DNA of 64,000 nt from Ancylobacter radicis. GTDB taxonomy: Bacteria > Pseudomonadota > Alphaproteobacteria > Rhizobiales > Xanthobacteraceae. The stretch's first letter is position 1; each line of letters opens with the position of its first letter. The position numbers and the translations under genes are program-made. The notes below the pieces were generated by a model. That model was not told the DNA's origin, did not search any database, and was given only the letters and a program-made list of their open reading frames with translations. The stretch lies in contig NZ_JAHCQH010000014.1 in NCBI RefSeq assembly GCF_018449475.1, positions 62,001 to 126,000 of the forward strand. The letters are read 5' to 3'. Shown here piece by piece: positions 56,849 to 64,000 of the stretch.

Positions 56849-57807
56849 CTGGCCGCGTTCTCCCCAACCTGCTGAACCCTCTGGACCGATCGGGTGACGT
56901 GCTGGCGTTTCCGCGCGGGCGCCAGCCCAAGCTGACGGAAGCCGAACTGCGCGCGGCCGTGGCGGCGCAGATGAAGGATGCGGAGATCGCCGAGAGGTTC
57001 GGCCTCTCCAAGCAGCGTGTCTACCAGCTGCGCCAGAAGCACGGCCTTGTCCGCAAGCGGCAGCCGCGAGGTGCCCGTGCGCGCTTTGAGCCGAAGATCG
57101 CGACCGAGCGCCCGGCCACCATGCCACCGGTGGATCACCCCGCCTTGACCGAGGCGCGCACCATCTACCCGGCGACGGTTGTGCCGGTTGATGGCCTGCT
57201 GAACGTTCTGGTCTCCGGCGCGAACCACTGGAAGATCGGCAGCAGGATTCAGAAGGGGAGATGGGCCGGCTTCCCGGTCTACACGCTCACCCTCGAGGAG
57301 CGGGCGACATGTCCCGATAGCTGCCGGCATTGGCGCTCCTGCTACGGCAACGCCATGCACCTCGCCAAGCGAGTAAGGGTGGGGCAGGGGCTTGAAGATC
57401 GGCTGGGCCACGAGCTGGCCATCCTTCAGTCCCGCCACCCGGCGGGCTTTGCTGTGCGCCTTCATGTGCTCGGGGACTTCTATTCGGTCGGGTATGTCGA
57501 CCTGTGGGCATCGTTCCTCGCCCGGTTCCCTGCGCTGCATGTGTTTGGCTTCACCGCGCGCATTGATGGCCGGAATGATCCGATTGCCGCGGCGCTGGTG
57601 CACCTGGTGCTGGCGCAGTGGTCCCGCTTCGCCATCCGCTTTTCCAACGCGCCGATCGATGAGTGCTCGACCGTCACTGTCGAGCATCCCCGACAGGTCC
57701 CGGCCAATGCGGTGCTGTGCCCGCAGCAGGTCGGCAAGACCGATTCCTGTTCCACCTGCGCGCTGTGCTGGCAGAGCCGCCGCCGCGTGGCCTTTCTCCA
57801 GCATTGA
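56845..57807 (+). CDS. HTH plus GP88-type phage protein
   Basis: The 320-residue protein has an HTH at about 32-65 (EAELRAAVAAQMKDAEIAER, FGLSKQRVYQLRQKHGL) and a C-terminal domain of the gp88 type: TCPDSCRHWRSCYGNAMHLA, RLHVLGDFYSVGYVDLWASF, ALHVFGFTAR and a Cys-rich end (CPQQVGKTDSCSTCALCWQS). The Cys motifs suggest a metal or Fe-S cluster. The function of the gp88 family is unknown, as is the value of the attached HTH. Confidence 0.8.
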   Translation: MTGRVLPNLLNPLDRSGDVLAFPRGRQPKLTEAELRAAVAAQMKDAEIAERFGLSKQRVYQLRQKHGLVRKRQPRGARARFEPKIATERPATMPPVDHPALTEARTIYPATVVPVDGLLNVLVSGANHWKIGSRIQKGRWAGFPVYTLTLEERATCPDSCRHWRSCYGNAMHLAKRVRVGQGLEDRLGHELAILQSRHPAGFAVRLHVLGDFYSVGYVDLWASFLARFPALHVFGFTARIDGRNDPIAAALVHLVLAQWSRFAIRFSNAPIDECSTVTVEHPRQVPANAVLCPQQVGKTDSCSTCALCWQSRRRVAFLQH

Positions 57808-57818
57808 GGTGCCGTGTG

Positions 57819-59213
57819 ATGATTGACGAGAGCGCATGGACCGGTCTACGCGAGCAACTGAAAGCTCTTGTCGGCGCGGACATCTATGAGAGCTGGTTCC
57901 CTCGCCTGCGGTTCCATTCCGTCCATGGCCGCATCGTGCGGCTGTCCGTGCCAACCCGGTTCCTCCGGGCATGGATCACCCAGCACTATCTGGACCGCCT
58001 GACGGAGCTTTGGAGCACGGTGGCGCCGGATGCCGAGGTGCAGATCGTCGTCCGGTCGGCGATGGTTGAGCGGCGTGCGGATGCGCCAGTGGTTCACGTT
58101 GCCTCTCCGGTCGCGCCCTCGCTTCCGCGCGCGGCTGAGCCCGTTGCCCAGACATTGCCGATCGAGGCCGCGGCGCTGGGCAGCCCGGTGGACCCGGCAT
58201 GGACATTCGCGACCTGCTGTGTGGGTGATTCCAATCGACTTGCGTTCGCGGCTGCGCAGCAGGTGGCCAATTCCTATCGGGCGCCGGTGTTCAACCCGCT
58301 GTTCATCCATGGCCGTCCTGGCCTGGGCAAGAGCCGGCTGTTGCAGGCGATCGCCAATGCGGCCGGCGGGCAGCGCGTCCTGCATCTCACCGGGGGGCGT
58401 TTCGTGCACGGCTATCTGGCGTCGTTGAAAGACGGCTCCACCAACCAATTCCGCCGGGCCTTGCGTGAGGTGGACCTGCTTCTGGTCGATGATGTGCAGG
58501 AGGTGCGCGGCAAGCTCGTATTGGCTGATTTCAGCTATCTGCTCACGGCGCTGATGGAGTTCGGCCGGCAGGTCGTTATCAGCGCGGACAGGCCCCCCGC
58601 CGACCTCGAAGGCTTTGACAGCCGGACGCTCTCGCGCCTTGGCGGCGGGCTGGTGGCCGAAATCGACGTGTTCGATGCGGCTCTCGCGCGCGACATCCTC
58701 GCGGCGAGGGTTGACGCTCTCAAGGTGCAGGATCCTGCTTTCGCGATAGAGGGCGCCATTGTCGAGCTGGTTGCCCAGCGTTGTGGTCGCAGCGGCCGGG
58801 ACATTGAAGCGGCGGTCAACCGGCTGTTTGCTCATGCGCAGCTGGGATGCCCCCTGACGCTGGAAGAAGCCGAGCGGGTGCTGCACGACAACCTGCAAAA
58901 CAACACCCCGCGACGGGTGAGGATCGATGAGGTGCAGCGCGCCGTCGCGCACCATTTCCATGTGTCGCGGGATGACATCCTCTCCCAGCGCCGGACCGCC
59001 AATGTGGTGAAGCCGCGGCAGATCGCGATGTATCTGGCGAAGACGCTCACGCTGCATTCCCTCCCGGAAATCGGCCGGCGCTTTGGTGGGCGCGACCACA
59101 CCACAGTTCTGCACGCCGTGCGCAAGATCGAGGGGCTTCAGGCGCGCGATGACGACCTCGCCGGTCAGTTGAGCGCCCTGAAAGCCACTATCACCAGCGA
59201 GGAGCGGCGATGA
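57819..59213 (+). CDS. Phage-encoded DnaA-like replication initiator
   Basis: The 464-residue protein has the full DnaA plan. Domain I (about 1-80, ADIYESWFPRLRF) is followed by a linker and an AAA+ domain with Walker A GRPGLGKS (165-172), Walker B LLVDD (221-225), a box VII Arg (R273) and a sensor II Arg (R327). Domain IV ends with the DnaA signature HSLPEIGRRFGGRDHTTVLH (about 413-432) and should read DnaA boxes. Walker A has GRPGLGKS instead of the host-type GGVGLGKT, a sign that it is a divergent copy. It probably starts replication of the element. It is embedded in an operon with four-base overlaps, so it is not the host dnaA. Confidence 0.9.
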   Translation: MIDESAWTGLREQLKALVGADIYESWFPRLRFHSVHGRIVRLSVPTRFLRAWITQHYLDRLTELWSTVAPDAEVQIVVRSAMVERRADAPVVHVASPVAPSLPRAAEPVAQTLPIEAAALGSPVDPAWTFATCCVGDSNRLAFAAAQQVANSYRAPVFNPLFIHGRPGLGKSRLLQAIANAAGGQRVLHLTGGRFVHGYLASLKDGSTNQFRRALREVDLLLVDDVQEVRGKLVLADFSYLLTALMEFGRQVVISADRPPADLEGFDSRTLSRLGGGLVAEIDVFDAALARDILAARVDALKVQDPAFAIEGAIVELVAQRCGRSGRDIEAAVNRLFAHAQLGCPLTLEEAERVLHDNLQNNTPRRVRIDEVQRAVAHHFHVSRDDILSQRRTANVVKPRQIAMYLAKTLTLHSLPEIGRRFGGRDHTTVLHAVRKIEGLQARDDDLAGQLSALKATITSEERR

Positions 59214-59809
59214 ACTGGCCGTTTTCTCCGCTCGCCATGTTCGGCTACGACCTCGCCGAGATCGACCCGCCCTGGAACTTCGACCTGTATTCGGCCAAGG
59301 GGGCCGAGAAGTCGGCACAGGCGCAGTACATCACCATGTCGCTGGCCGACATCGCGGCCCTGCCGGTGGGCAATTTGTTGGCGCCGGGCGGCGTGTGCAT
59401 CATGTGGTGCACCTGGCCGTTGGTGGCGACGGGCGCCCATGTCGAGGTGATCCGCGGCTGGGGCTTGCAGCCGGTCACCGGCGGCGGCTGGGCGAAGCGC
59501 ACGGCCAGCGGCAAGCTGCGCTGGGGCACGGGCTATTCCGCCCGCTCGGTGCACGAGCCCTACATCATTGCCCGGCTTCCCGGTTCACGCTGGAAAGGTG
59601 CGGGCTTCCCGAACCTCGTTGAGACGCTCGAGGCTGATTCTCTCGACGGGCTGGCGCGCGAGCACTCCCGCAAGCCGGATGAGTTCTACGCCCGCTGCGA
59701 GGCCGCGTGGCCGGAAGCGCGGCGCGTGTCGGTGTTCTCGCGGGAGAGCCGGCCCGGCTGGGCTGTCTGGGGCAATGAGGTTGCAAAGTTCGACGGAGTG
59801 CCGGCGTGA
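59210..59809 (+). CDS. MT-A70 family adenine methyltransferase
   Basis: The 199-residue protein has the DPPW motif (residues 19-22) after an early hydrophobic strand, then AQYITMSLADIAALPVG, VCIMWCTWPL and the closing PGWAVWGNEV. Such enzymes make N6-methyladenine in DNA. In a phage this may protect against host restriction or mark replicated DNA. ATGA overlaps join it to the dnaA-like gene and the next gene. Confidence 0.86.
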   Translation: MNWPFSPLAMFGYDLAEIDPPWNFDLYSAKGAEKSAQAQYITMSLADIAALPVGNLLAPGGVCIMWCTWPLVATGAHVEVIRGWGLQPVTGGGWAKRTASGKLRWGTGYSARSVHEPYIIARLPGSRWKGAGFPNLVETLEADSLDGLAREHSRKPDEFYARCEAAWPEARRVSVFSRESRPGWAVWGNEVAKFDGVPA

Positions 59810-60723
59810 CTGATTTCACACTTACTCCTCCGCCGTCTCCCAAAGCACCGCGCGTCCGTCGCGGCGGCTGGTCGTGGGGTCCTGTCGAGGGGGCGAAGCT
59901 GCGCGTGCTGTCGCTCGGCGCGGGCATCCAGTCCACGACGCTGCTTCTCATGGTTGCCCATGGCGAACTTCCAGCGCCGGACCTCGTGATCTTTGCCGAT
60001 ACCGGCGCGGAGCCGGTGGCGGTCTATGAACATGTGAAATGGCTGTCGCTGCCGCAGGTCCAGCACCTGCCGATCATCATCGTCACGGCGGGAAATATCA
60101 TCCACGATATGCGCGAGCAGATTGCCGGGAGCTCGTCGGGCCCCGGTGGTCGATCGCCCACGGCTCCCTTCTTCGCCGTGGGCCGCGATGGCGCCGCCGC
60201 CCCTATTCGCCGGCAATGCACCGGGCATTACAAGATTGACCCTATCAACCGGGAGGTTCGCAGCCGGTTAGGCTTCAAACCCCGCCAACGCATCCCCGCC
60301 GCTTCTGTTGAAATGTGGATCGGCATCAGCACAGATGAAGTTGTGCGCGCCGGTCCCTCGTTTGAGGCGTGGATCGTCAATCGCTACCCATTGCTCGAAG
60401 CGCGGATGTCGCGCGGCGACTGTGAAGAATGGCTGCGGCGACGCGATTATCCTGTCCCCCCCAAGAGCGCGTGCATGTTCTGTCCCTATCGGACGAACGG
60501 CGAGTGGCGGCGCCTGCGCGAAGCGGATCCCGAGGCCTTTCAGGCAGCTGTCCAGATCGACGCCCTGATCCGCGGCGGCTTCATCCGCAATGAACGCGGA
60601 ACCTCCACCGGTGCCCTGTTCGTCCACCGCTCTCTCAAGCCGCTCGATGAGGTCGACCTCCGCACCGACGAAGAAGCCGGCCAGGGCATGCTCATGGTCT
60701 GTGAAGCGGGGTGCGGCCTGTGA
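59806..60723 (+). CDS. PAPS-reductase-like (adenine nucleotide alpha hydrolase) phage protein
   Basis: The 305-residue protein has a PP-loop-like motif LGAGIQSTT (37-45), DLVIFADTGAEPVAVYEHV and a C-terminal Cys pair CMFCPY (223-228) with DCEEWLRRRDYPVPPKSAC. It is related to PAPS reductases and the DndC-type enzymes, which handle activated sulfur or ATP. The classical S-G-G-K-D-S loop is altered (S-L-G-A-G-I-Q-S). Phage members of this family have no firm role. Confidence 0.82.
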   Translation: MTDFTLTPPPSPKAPRVRRGGWSWGPVEGAKLRVLSLGAGIQSTTLLLMVAHGELPAPDLVIFADTGAEPVAVYEHVKWLSLPQVQHLPIIIVTAGNIIHDMREQIAGSSSGPGGRSPTAPFFAVGRDGAAAPIRRQCTGHYKIDPINREVRSRLGFKPRQRIPAASVEMWIGISTDEVVRAGPSFEAWIVNRYPLLEARMSRGDCEEWLRRRDYPVPPKSACMFCPYRTNGEWRRLREADPEAFQAAVQIDALIRGGFIRNERGTSTGALFVHRSLKPLDEVDLRTDEEAGQGMLMVCEAGCGL

Positions 60724-61034
60724 CGCGCGAGCTTCTCCCCACCCGCCGCGCCTGTGAGAGCTTCGATTTCGAGGCGCGCGGCGTGACCTATACGGCCTCC
60801 CTTGGCTTCTACGACGACGGCCGGCTGGGAGAGGTGTTCATCTGCGGGCCGAAGGCGGGCACTGACGTCGAACTGAACGCCCGCGACGCCGCGGTGGTCA
60901 CTTCCATCGCTCTGCAGCATGGGGCGGCCCCTGACGTGCTGCGGCATGGCCTTTCACGCGATGAAGAGGGCAGGCCGCTTACTCCCATCGGCACGGTGCT
61001 GGACCTGCTGGCGAGCGGGGAGGGCGAGGCGTGA
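60720..61034 (+). CDS. TSCPD-like domain protein
   Basis: The 104-residue protein, starting at GTG 60720 (GTGA overlap), has the TSCPD pattern: CESFDFEARGVTYTASLGFY, LGEVFICGPKAGTDVEL, AAVVTSIALQHGAAPDVL and PIGTVLDLL. TSCPD domains occur at the ends of B12-dependent ribonucleotide reductases; free phage copies may help nucleotide supply. No reductase is visible in the window. Confidence 0.75.
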   Translation: MTRELLPTRRACESFDFEARGVTYTASLGFYDDGRLGEVFICGPKAGTDVELNARDAAVVTSIALQHGAAPDVLRHGLSRDEEGRPLTPIGTVLDLLASGEGEA

Positions 61035-61393
61035 CCGGTGCCACCCAGAAACTGGCGGAGCTGAAGCAGTTCTTCGGCATGGTTCGCTTCCCGCTCAATG
61101 ACGAGAAGAAGCTGCAGGCCGCGATGCAGGAGCATCTTGACGGCGGTGGGCGGGCATTCACGCGCGAGCACGTTCTAGGTCCCGGTGACGTCGTCGACTT
61201 CATGGTCGACGGGATCGCGGTCGAGGTGAAGATCAAGGGCCAGCGCCGGGCGATCTATCGCCAGTGCAAGCGGTACGCGGCGCATGAGGCCGTCGAAGGT
61301 CTCCTGCTGATTACCAATGTCGCCATGGGCTTTCCCGAGGATATGGAAGGCAAGCCGACCGCCGTGCTCAACCTCGGGAGGGCGTGGCTGTGA
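61031..61393 (+). CDS. PD-(D/E)XK nuclease-like protein
   Basis: The 120-residue protein starts at GTG 61031 in a GTGA overlap. It has a nuclease-like core: ERVLGPGDVV-type region with D in GDVVDFMVDG and the E-V-K of GIAVEVKIKG (about 60-72), then IYRQCKRYAAHEAV. The D ... E-x-K spacing fits VRR-NUC or related phage nucleases paired with SNF2 helicases, and the next gene is such a helicase. Confidence 0.72.
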   Translation: MTGATQKLAELKQFFGMVRFPLNDEKKLQAAMQEHLDGGGRAFTREHVLGPGDVVDFMVDGIAVEVKIKGQRRAIYRQCKRYAAHEAVEGLLLITNVAMGFPEDMEGKPTAVLNLGRAWL

Positions 61394-63039
61394 AGATGTA
61401 CGGCACCCTTCACCATGACGGCAGCCGCTGGGTGATGAGCGGCCTCGACCCGCATGTCGCCATCAAGCTCAAGGCGATGTTCCCGGCCGTTCCGAAATGG
61501 AGCGCGGGGCCCTTCACCTTTCCCGATTCGGTGAGCATCGCGACGGATCTGGAGTGGTTCCTGCATCGCTACCCCATGGAGATGCGGGAGGACGATCGCC
61601 GACGCTTGGCCATGGGCAGTGAGGCGTTCACGCGCCAGCGTAGTGAGGTCGAGGCGATTTTCGTTCCCGACTGGCAGCCGCCGTCCAATGTCGGTTTCCG
61701 TCCGGGCCGAGAGATGTATCGCTATCAGGCCGAAGCGGTGGAAGTGATCCGCAAGCTCGACCGACTGCTCCTCCTGGACGATGTCGGCCTCGGCAAGACG
61801 GTCACGGCGCTAGGTGCACTGACGGACGGCCTGAACCTGCCGGCCGCCATCGTGGTGCAGCCCCATCTACGTACCCAGTGGCAGAAGGAGTACGTCGAAA
61901 AGTTTACGACGCTCCGCTCCCACATCATCAAGAGCACCGCGCCGTATGAACTGCCGGTGGCGGACCTCTACATCTTCGCCTATTCCAACATCGCCGGATG
62001 GGTCGATGTCGCCGCCCAAGGGAAGTTCAAGGCTGTCGTCTATGACGAGGTCCAGGAGCTGCGCACCGGCCCGACCACGGCCAAGGGGCATGCGGCCGAG
62101 GTCTTCACGGCGAACGCCAAGGTGCGCATCGGCCTGACGGCGACGCCCGTCTACAACTACGGAACCGAGATGTTCCATGTCGTCGAGGCGATCGAGCCCG
62201 GCGCGCTGGGGACATTCGAGGACTTCGACCGCGAGTGGTGCAGCCACGGCACCGGGAAGGCCATCGTCAAGGATCCTGACGCGCTAGGAACCTACCTGCG
62301 CGAAATCCAGCTCGTGCTGCGGCGGGAGCGTGCCGGGGGCAACGTGAATACGCTGCCCATCGAGGTCGACTATGACCTTGAGGTTGAGGCCGATTCCCTC
62401 TCGCTGATGCGTATGCTGGCGGGCACGGTCATCAGCGGGTCCTTCTCCGAACGAGGGCAAGCGGCGCGCGAGCTCGACATCATGGCGCGCATGGTCACCG
62501 GGCTCTCAAAGGCCAAGGCGGTGGCGGCCTATGTGCGGCTGCTTCTGGAGGCGGGCCATCCTGTCCTTCTCGCCGGCTGGCATCGGGAGGTTTACGACAT
62601 CTGGGGCCAAGAGCTCGGGTCGTTCAACCCGGTCCTCTACACCGGAACCGAGACGCCTGCGCAGAAGGATCGCGCCAAGGCCGCGTTCATCAACGGCGAC
62701 ACCAACCTGATGATGATCTCTCTGCGCTCAGGCGCAGGGCTGGATGGCTTGCAGCGCCGGTGCAGCCATGTGGTGTTCGGCGAGCTCGACTGGTCGCCTA
62801 AGGTCCACGAACAGGTCATAGGGCGGCTCGACCGTCCCGGTCAGGAAGATCAGGTCACCGCGATCTTCCTCCATGCCAACGGCGGTTCCGATCCCCTGAT
62901 TGTCAGCATGCTCGGCCTCAAGGCCAGCCAGGCACAGGGCATCGTCGACCCGGGCAAGAGCGTCGTCCCGGTTATTTCGGACGGCAGCCGCATACGGGCG
63001 CTGGCCGAGCGGTATCTCCAAGGGAGTGCCGCAGCATGA
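61390..63039 (+). CDS. SNF2-family helicase
   Basis: The 549-residue protein has helicase motifs: Walker A DVGLGKT (131-137), a DEAH-like DEVQ (219-222), GLTATPVYNYG (motif III) and C-terminal FINGDTNLMMISLRSGAGLDG with VIGRLDRPGQEDQ (motifs V and VI). GTG 61390 gives the GTGA overlap with the nuclease-like gene; other starts (GTG 61384, ATG 61396) are possible. With the nuclease it may unwind and process replicating phage DNA. Confidence 0.9.
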   Translation: MKMYGTLHHDGSRWVMSGLDPHVAIKLKAMFPAVPKWSAGPFTFPDSVSIATDLEWFLHRYPMEMREDDRRRLAMGSEAFTRQRSEVEAIFVPDWQPPSNVGFRPGREMYRYQAEAVEVIRKLDRLLLLDDVGLGKTVTALGALTDGLNLPAAIVVQPHLRTQWQKEYVEKFTTLRSHIIKSTAPYELPVADLYIFAYSNIAGWVDVAAQGKFKAVVYDEVQELRTGPTTAKGHAAEVFTANAKVRIGLTATPVYNYGTEMFHVVEAIEPGALGTFEDFDREWCSHGTGKAIVKDPDALGTYLREIQLVLRRERAGGNVNTLPIEVDYDLEVEADSLSLMRMLAGTVISGSFSERGQAARELDIMARMVTGLSKAKAVAAYVRLLLEAGHPVLLAGWHREVYDIWGQELGSFNPVLYTGTETPAQKDRAKAAFINGDTNLMMISLRSGAGLDGLQRRCSHVVFGELDWSPKVHEQVIGRLDRPGQEDQVTAIFLHANGGSDPLIVSMLGLKASQAQGIVDPGKSVVPVISDGSRIRALAERYLQGSAAA

Positions 63040-63368
63040 GCGGGAGCATCATCATCCGGCACGGCTACACAATCGACGATGCCGGGCGCATCCATTACCA
63101 CGAGGCGCCGGCGTCGTGGGAGCAAGCCGACGCCTTGGCGGGCCGCCGCGTCGACCGTCGCCGCTCCTATGCCATCATCGATGGCTCGCTCACCGAGCTG
63201 GTGCACTGGTCACAGCCATGCACGGGCTGCTTTGAGGCGCCCGAATACACCTCCTACGACATGGAGACGACGAAGGGCCACGGGTGCCGTGAGTGCGGCT
63301 TCACCGGCCGGGTGCGCTGTGGTGCCTTCATAGAATGCGAAATAATTGAAGCGGGGCGGCAGTCGTGA
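63036..63368 (+). CDS. Small zinc-binding-like protein
   Basis: The 110-residue protein has cysteine pairs typical of a zinc ribbon (C62, C65, C84, C87, C95: CTGC, CRECG, RC). Its first half is a small beta domain (SIIIRHGYTIDDAGRIHY). No family is recognised. Four-base overlaps link it to the helicase and the next gene. Confidence 0.65.
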   Translation: MSGSIIIRHGYTIDDAGRIHYHEAPASWEQADALAGRRVDRRRSYAIIDGSLTELVHWSQPCTGCFEAPEYTSYDMETTKGHGCRECGFTGRVRCGAFIECEIIEAGRQS

Positions 63369-64000
63369 TCATCCGCCGCCGCTACAACCGCAACTTCACA
63401 GTGCTCCCTAACACCGTGTTGGACGATGACCGCCTGTCCGCCGAGGCGATGGGCGTGTTGTGCTATCTGCGCTCCCGGCCGGCCGACTGGAACGTGGAGC
63501 TTTCACACCTCTCCGAGCGCTTCCGCATCGGTCGCGACAAGACCCAGCGGGTGGTCGCCGAGCTGGTTGATGCCGGGTGGATAAAACGAGAACGGACGCG
63601 TGATCCCGTTACCCGGGCGTTCAACGGCATCGACTATGTGGTGTACGACGAGCCTGCCGACACAAGCGATAGCGTGTCTGAGGCCGACCAGCCGAGCGAG
63701 CCACAGCCTGAAAATCCGGTTGTGGCTCATCCCGCACTTAAACACCACCCACAACCGGCTTTGCCGCGCGCGGCTTTTCAGGCTGTGCATATAGAAGAAC
63801 CAAATACGGAAAAGAGAACAAATACCCCCATAGCCCCCAAGGGGGCGGTTGGTGAAGAATCCGAGAAGCTGGGAAAGGACGACCCGCAGTACCAGAAGTT
63901 CATCCGGGAATACGCTCCCCCACCGACGGCCAGCCTGACCACGCCATTGCGCCATTGGGCAAAGCTCTCCGAGGCGCAGAGGGTGGCCGCAATCTCCTCC
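63365..64000 (+). CDS. Phage replication-type helix-turn-helix protein (partial)
   Basis: The gene starts with GTG 63365 in a GTGA overlap and runs off the window after 212 codons. Its N-terminal part (AEAMGVLCYLRSRPADWNVE, SHLSERFRIGRDKTQRVVAEL, VDAGWIKRER) is a winged helix found in phage replication proteins. A Pro/Glu-rich linker with an AT-rich stretch follows, then another helical part (SLTTPLRHWAKLSEAQRVAA). It may load a helicase or bind the phage origin. Confidence 0.75.
   Translation, partial: MIIRRRYNRNFTVLPNTVLDDDRLSAEAMGVLCYLRSRPADWNVELSHLSERFRIGRDKTQRVVAELVDAGWIKRERTRDPVTRAFNGIDYVVYDEPADTSDSVSEADQPSEPQPENPVVAHPALKHHPQPALPRAAFQAVHIEEPNTEKRTNTPIAPKGAVGEESEKLGKDDPQYQKFIREYAPPPTASLTTPLRHWAKLSEAQRVAAISS

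Noticed and set aside
63576-63584. DnaA-box-like sequence (TTATCCACC on the minus strand) in the replication HTH gene
   Set aside because: Single imperfect copy inside a conserved coding motif (GWIKRER); no cluster to suggest an origin.
63833-63846. GCCCCC-AA-GGGGGC hairpin
   Set aside because: Inside the coding frame of the replication HTH protein, two-base loop, no T run.

Overview
The window reads as high-GC alphaproteobacterial DNA of the order Hyphomicrobiales (Rhizobiales). The gene set and order (tolC end, popZ, valS; then exoR, xth, erpA, mtnN, dgt, argS, SPOR protein, nagZ, scpAB, tatABC, serS, surE, pcm, lipoprotein M23, DUF815, yajC, secDF) fit the block usually seen in that order. 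A Xanthobacteraceae host such as Ancylobacter or Starkeya is my guess and is not proven by the sequence alone.

Positions 1 to about 38,090 are ordinary chromosome. They carry translation genes (valS, argS, serS), branched-chain amino acid synthesis (ilvD), protein export (tatABC, yajC-secD-secF), chromosome segregation (scpAB), cell-pole and envelope proteins (PopZ, SPOR protein, NagZ, NlpD/DipM-like lipoprotein) and a sugar-nucleotide/LPS set (phosphomannomutase, kdsA, kpsF/kdsD, manC). A tRNA-Asp(GTC) gene at 38,090-38,166 ends this part.

From the tRNA to the end of the window lies a temperate-phage-like integrated element. Its integrase reads back into the tRNA, so the tRNA 3' end is the likely attachment site. 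The right end lies beyond the window, and no head, tail or lysis genes are present here. The layout is lambda-like: a leftward operon of about 29 tightly overlapping small genes (51.07 to 38.1 kb); an immunity region (51.1-54.4 kb) with a LexA/CI-type self-cleaving repressor; and a rightward operon (54.39 kb to the end) for DNA replication and modification. The rightward operon holds a Cro-like protein, a CII-like regulator, GapR, a gp88-type protein, a full-length DnaA paralogue, an MT-A70 methylase, a PAPS-reductase-like protein, a PD-(D/E)XK-type nuclease, a SNF2 helicase and a replication HTH protein cut by the window edge.

The most interesting points are: (1) a 17-bp operator, about TTTCGGAAAATCAGAAA, present at both ends of the immunity region over two apparent promoters that each have a perfect TTGACA; (2) between these operator clusters, a cassette with lower GC in the part sampled, encoding a HipA-like kinase and a DUF3037 protein, a candidate exclusion/defence or toxin system; (3) the phage DnaA; (4) a chimeric gene joining a helicase N-terminus to the C-terminal part of a cytosine methyltransferase with five short repeats; (5) a repeated ATGGCTGA stop/start junction in the leftward operon. 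No stretch longer than about 300 bases lacks a gene, and no CRISPR array or insertion sequence was seen.
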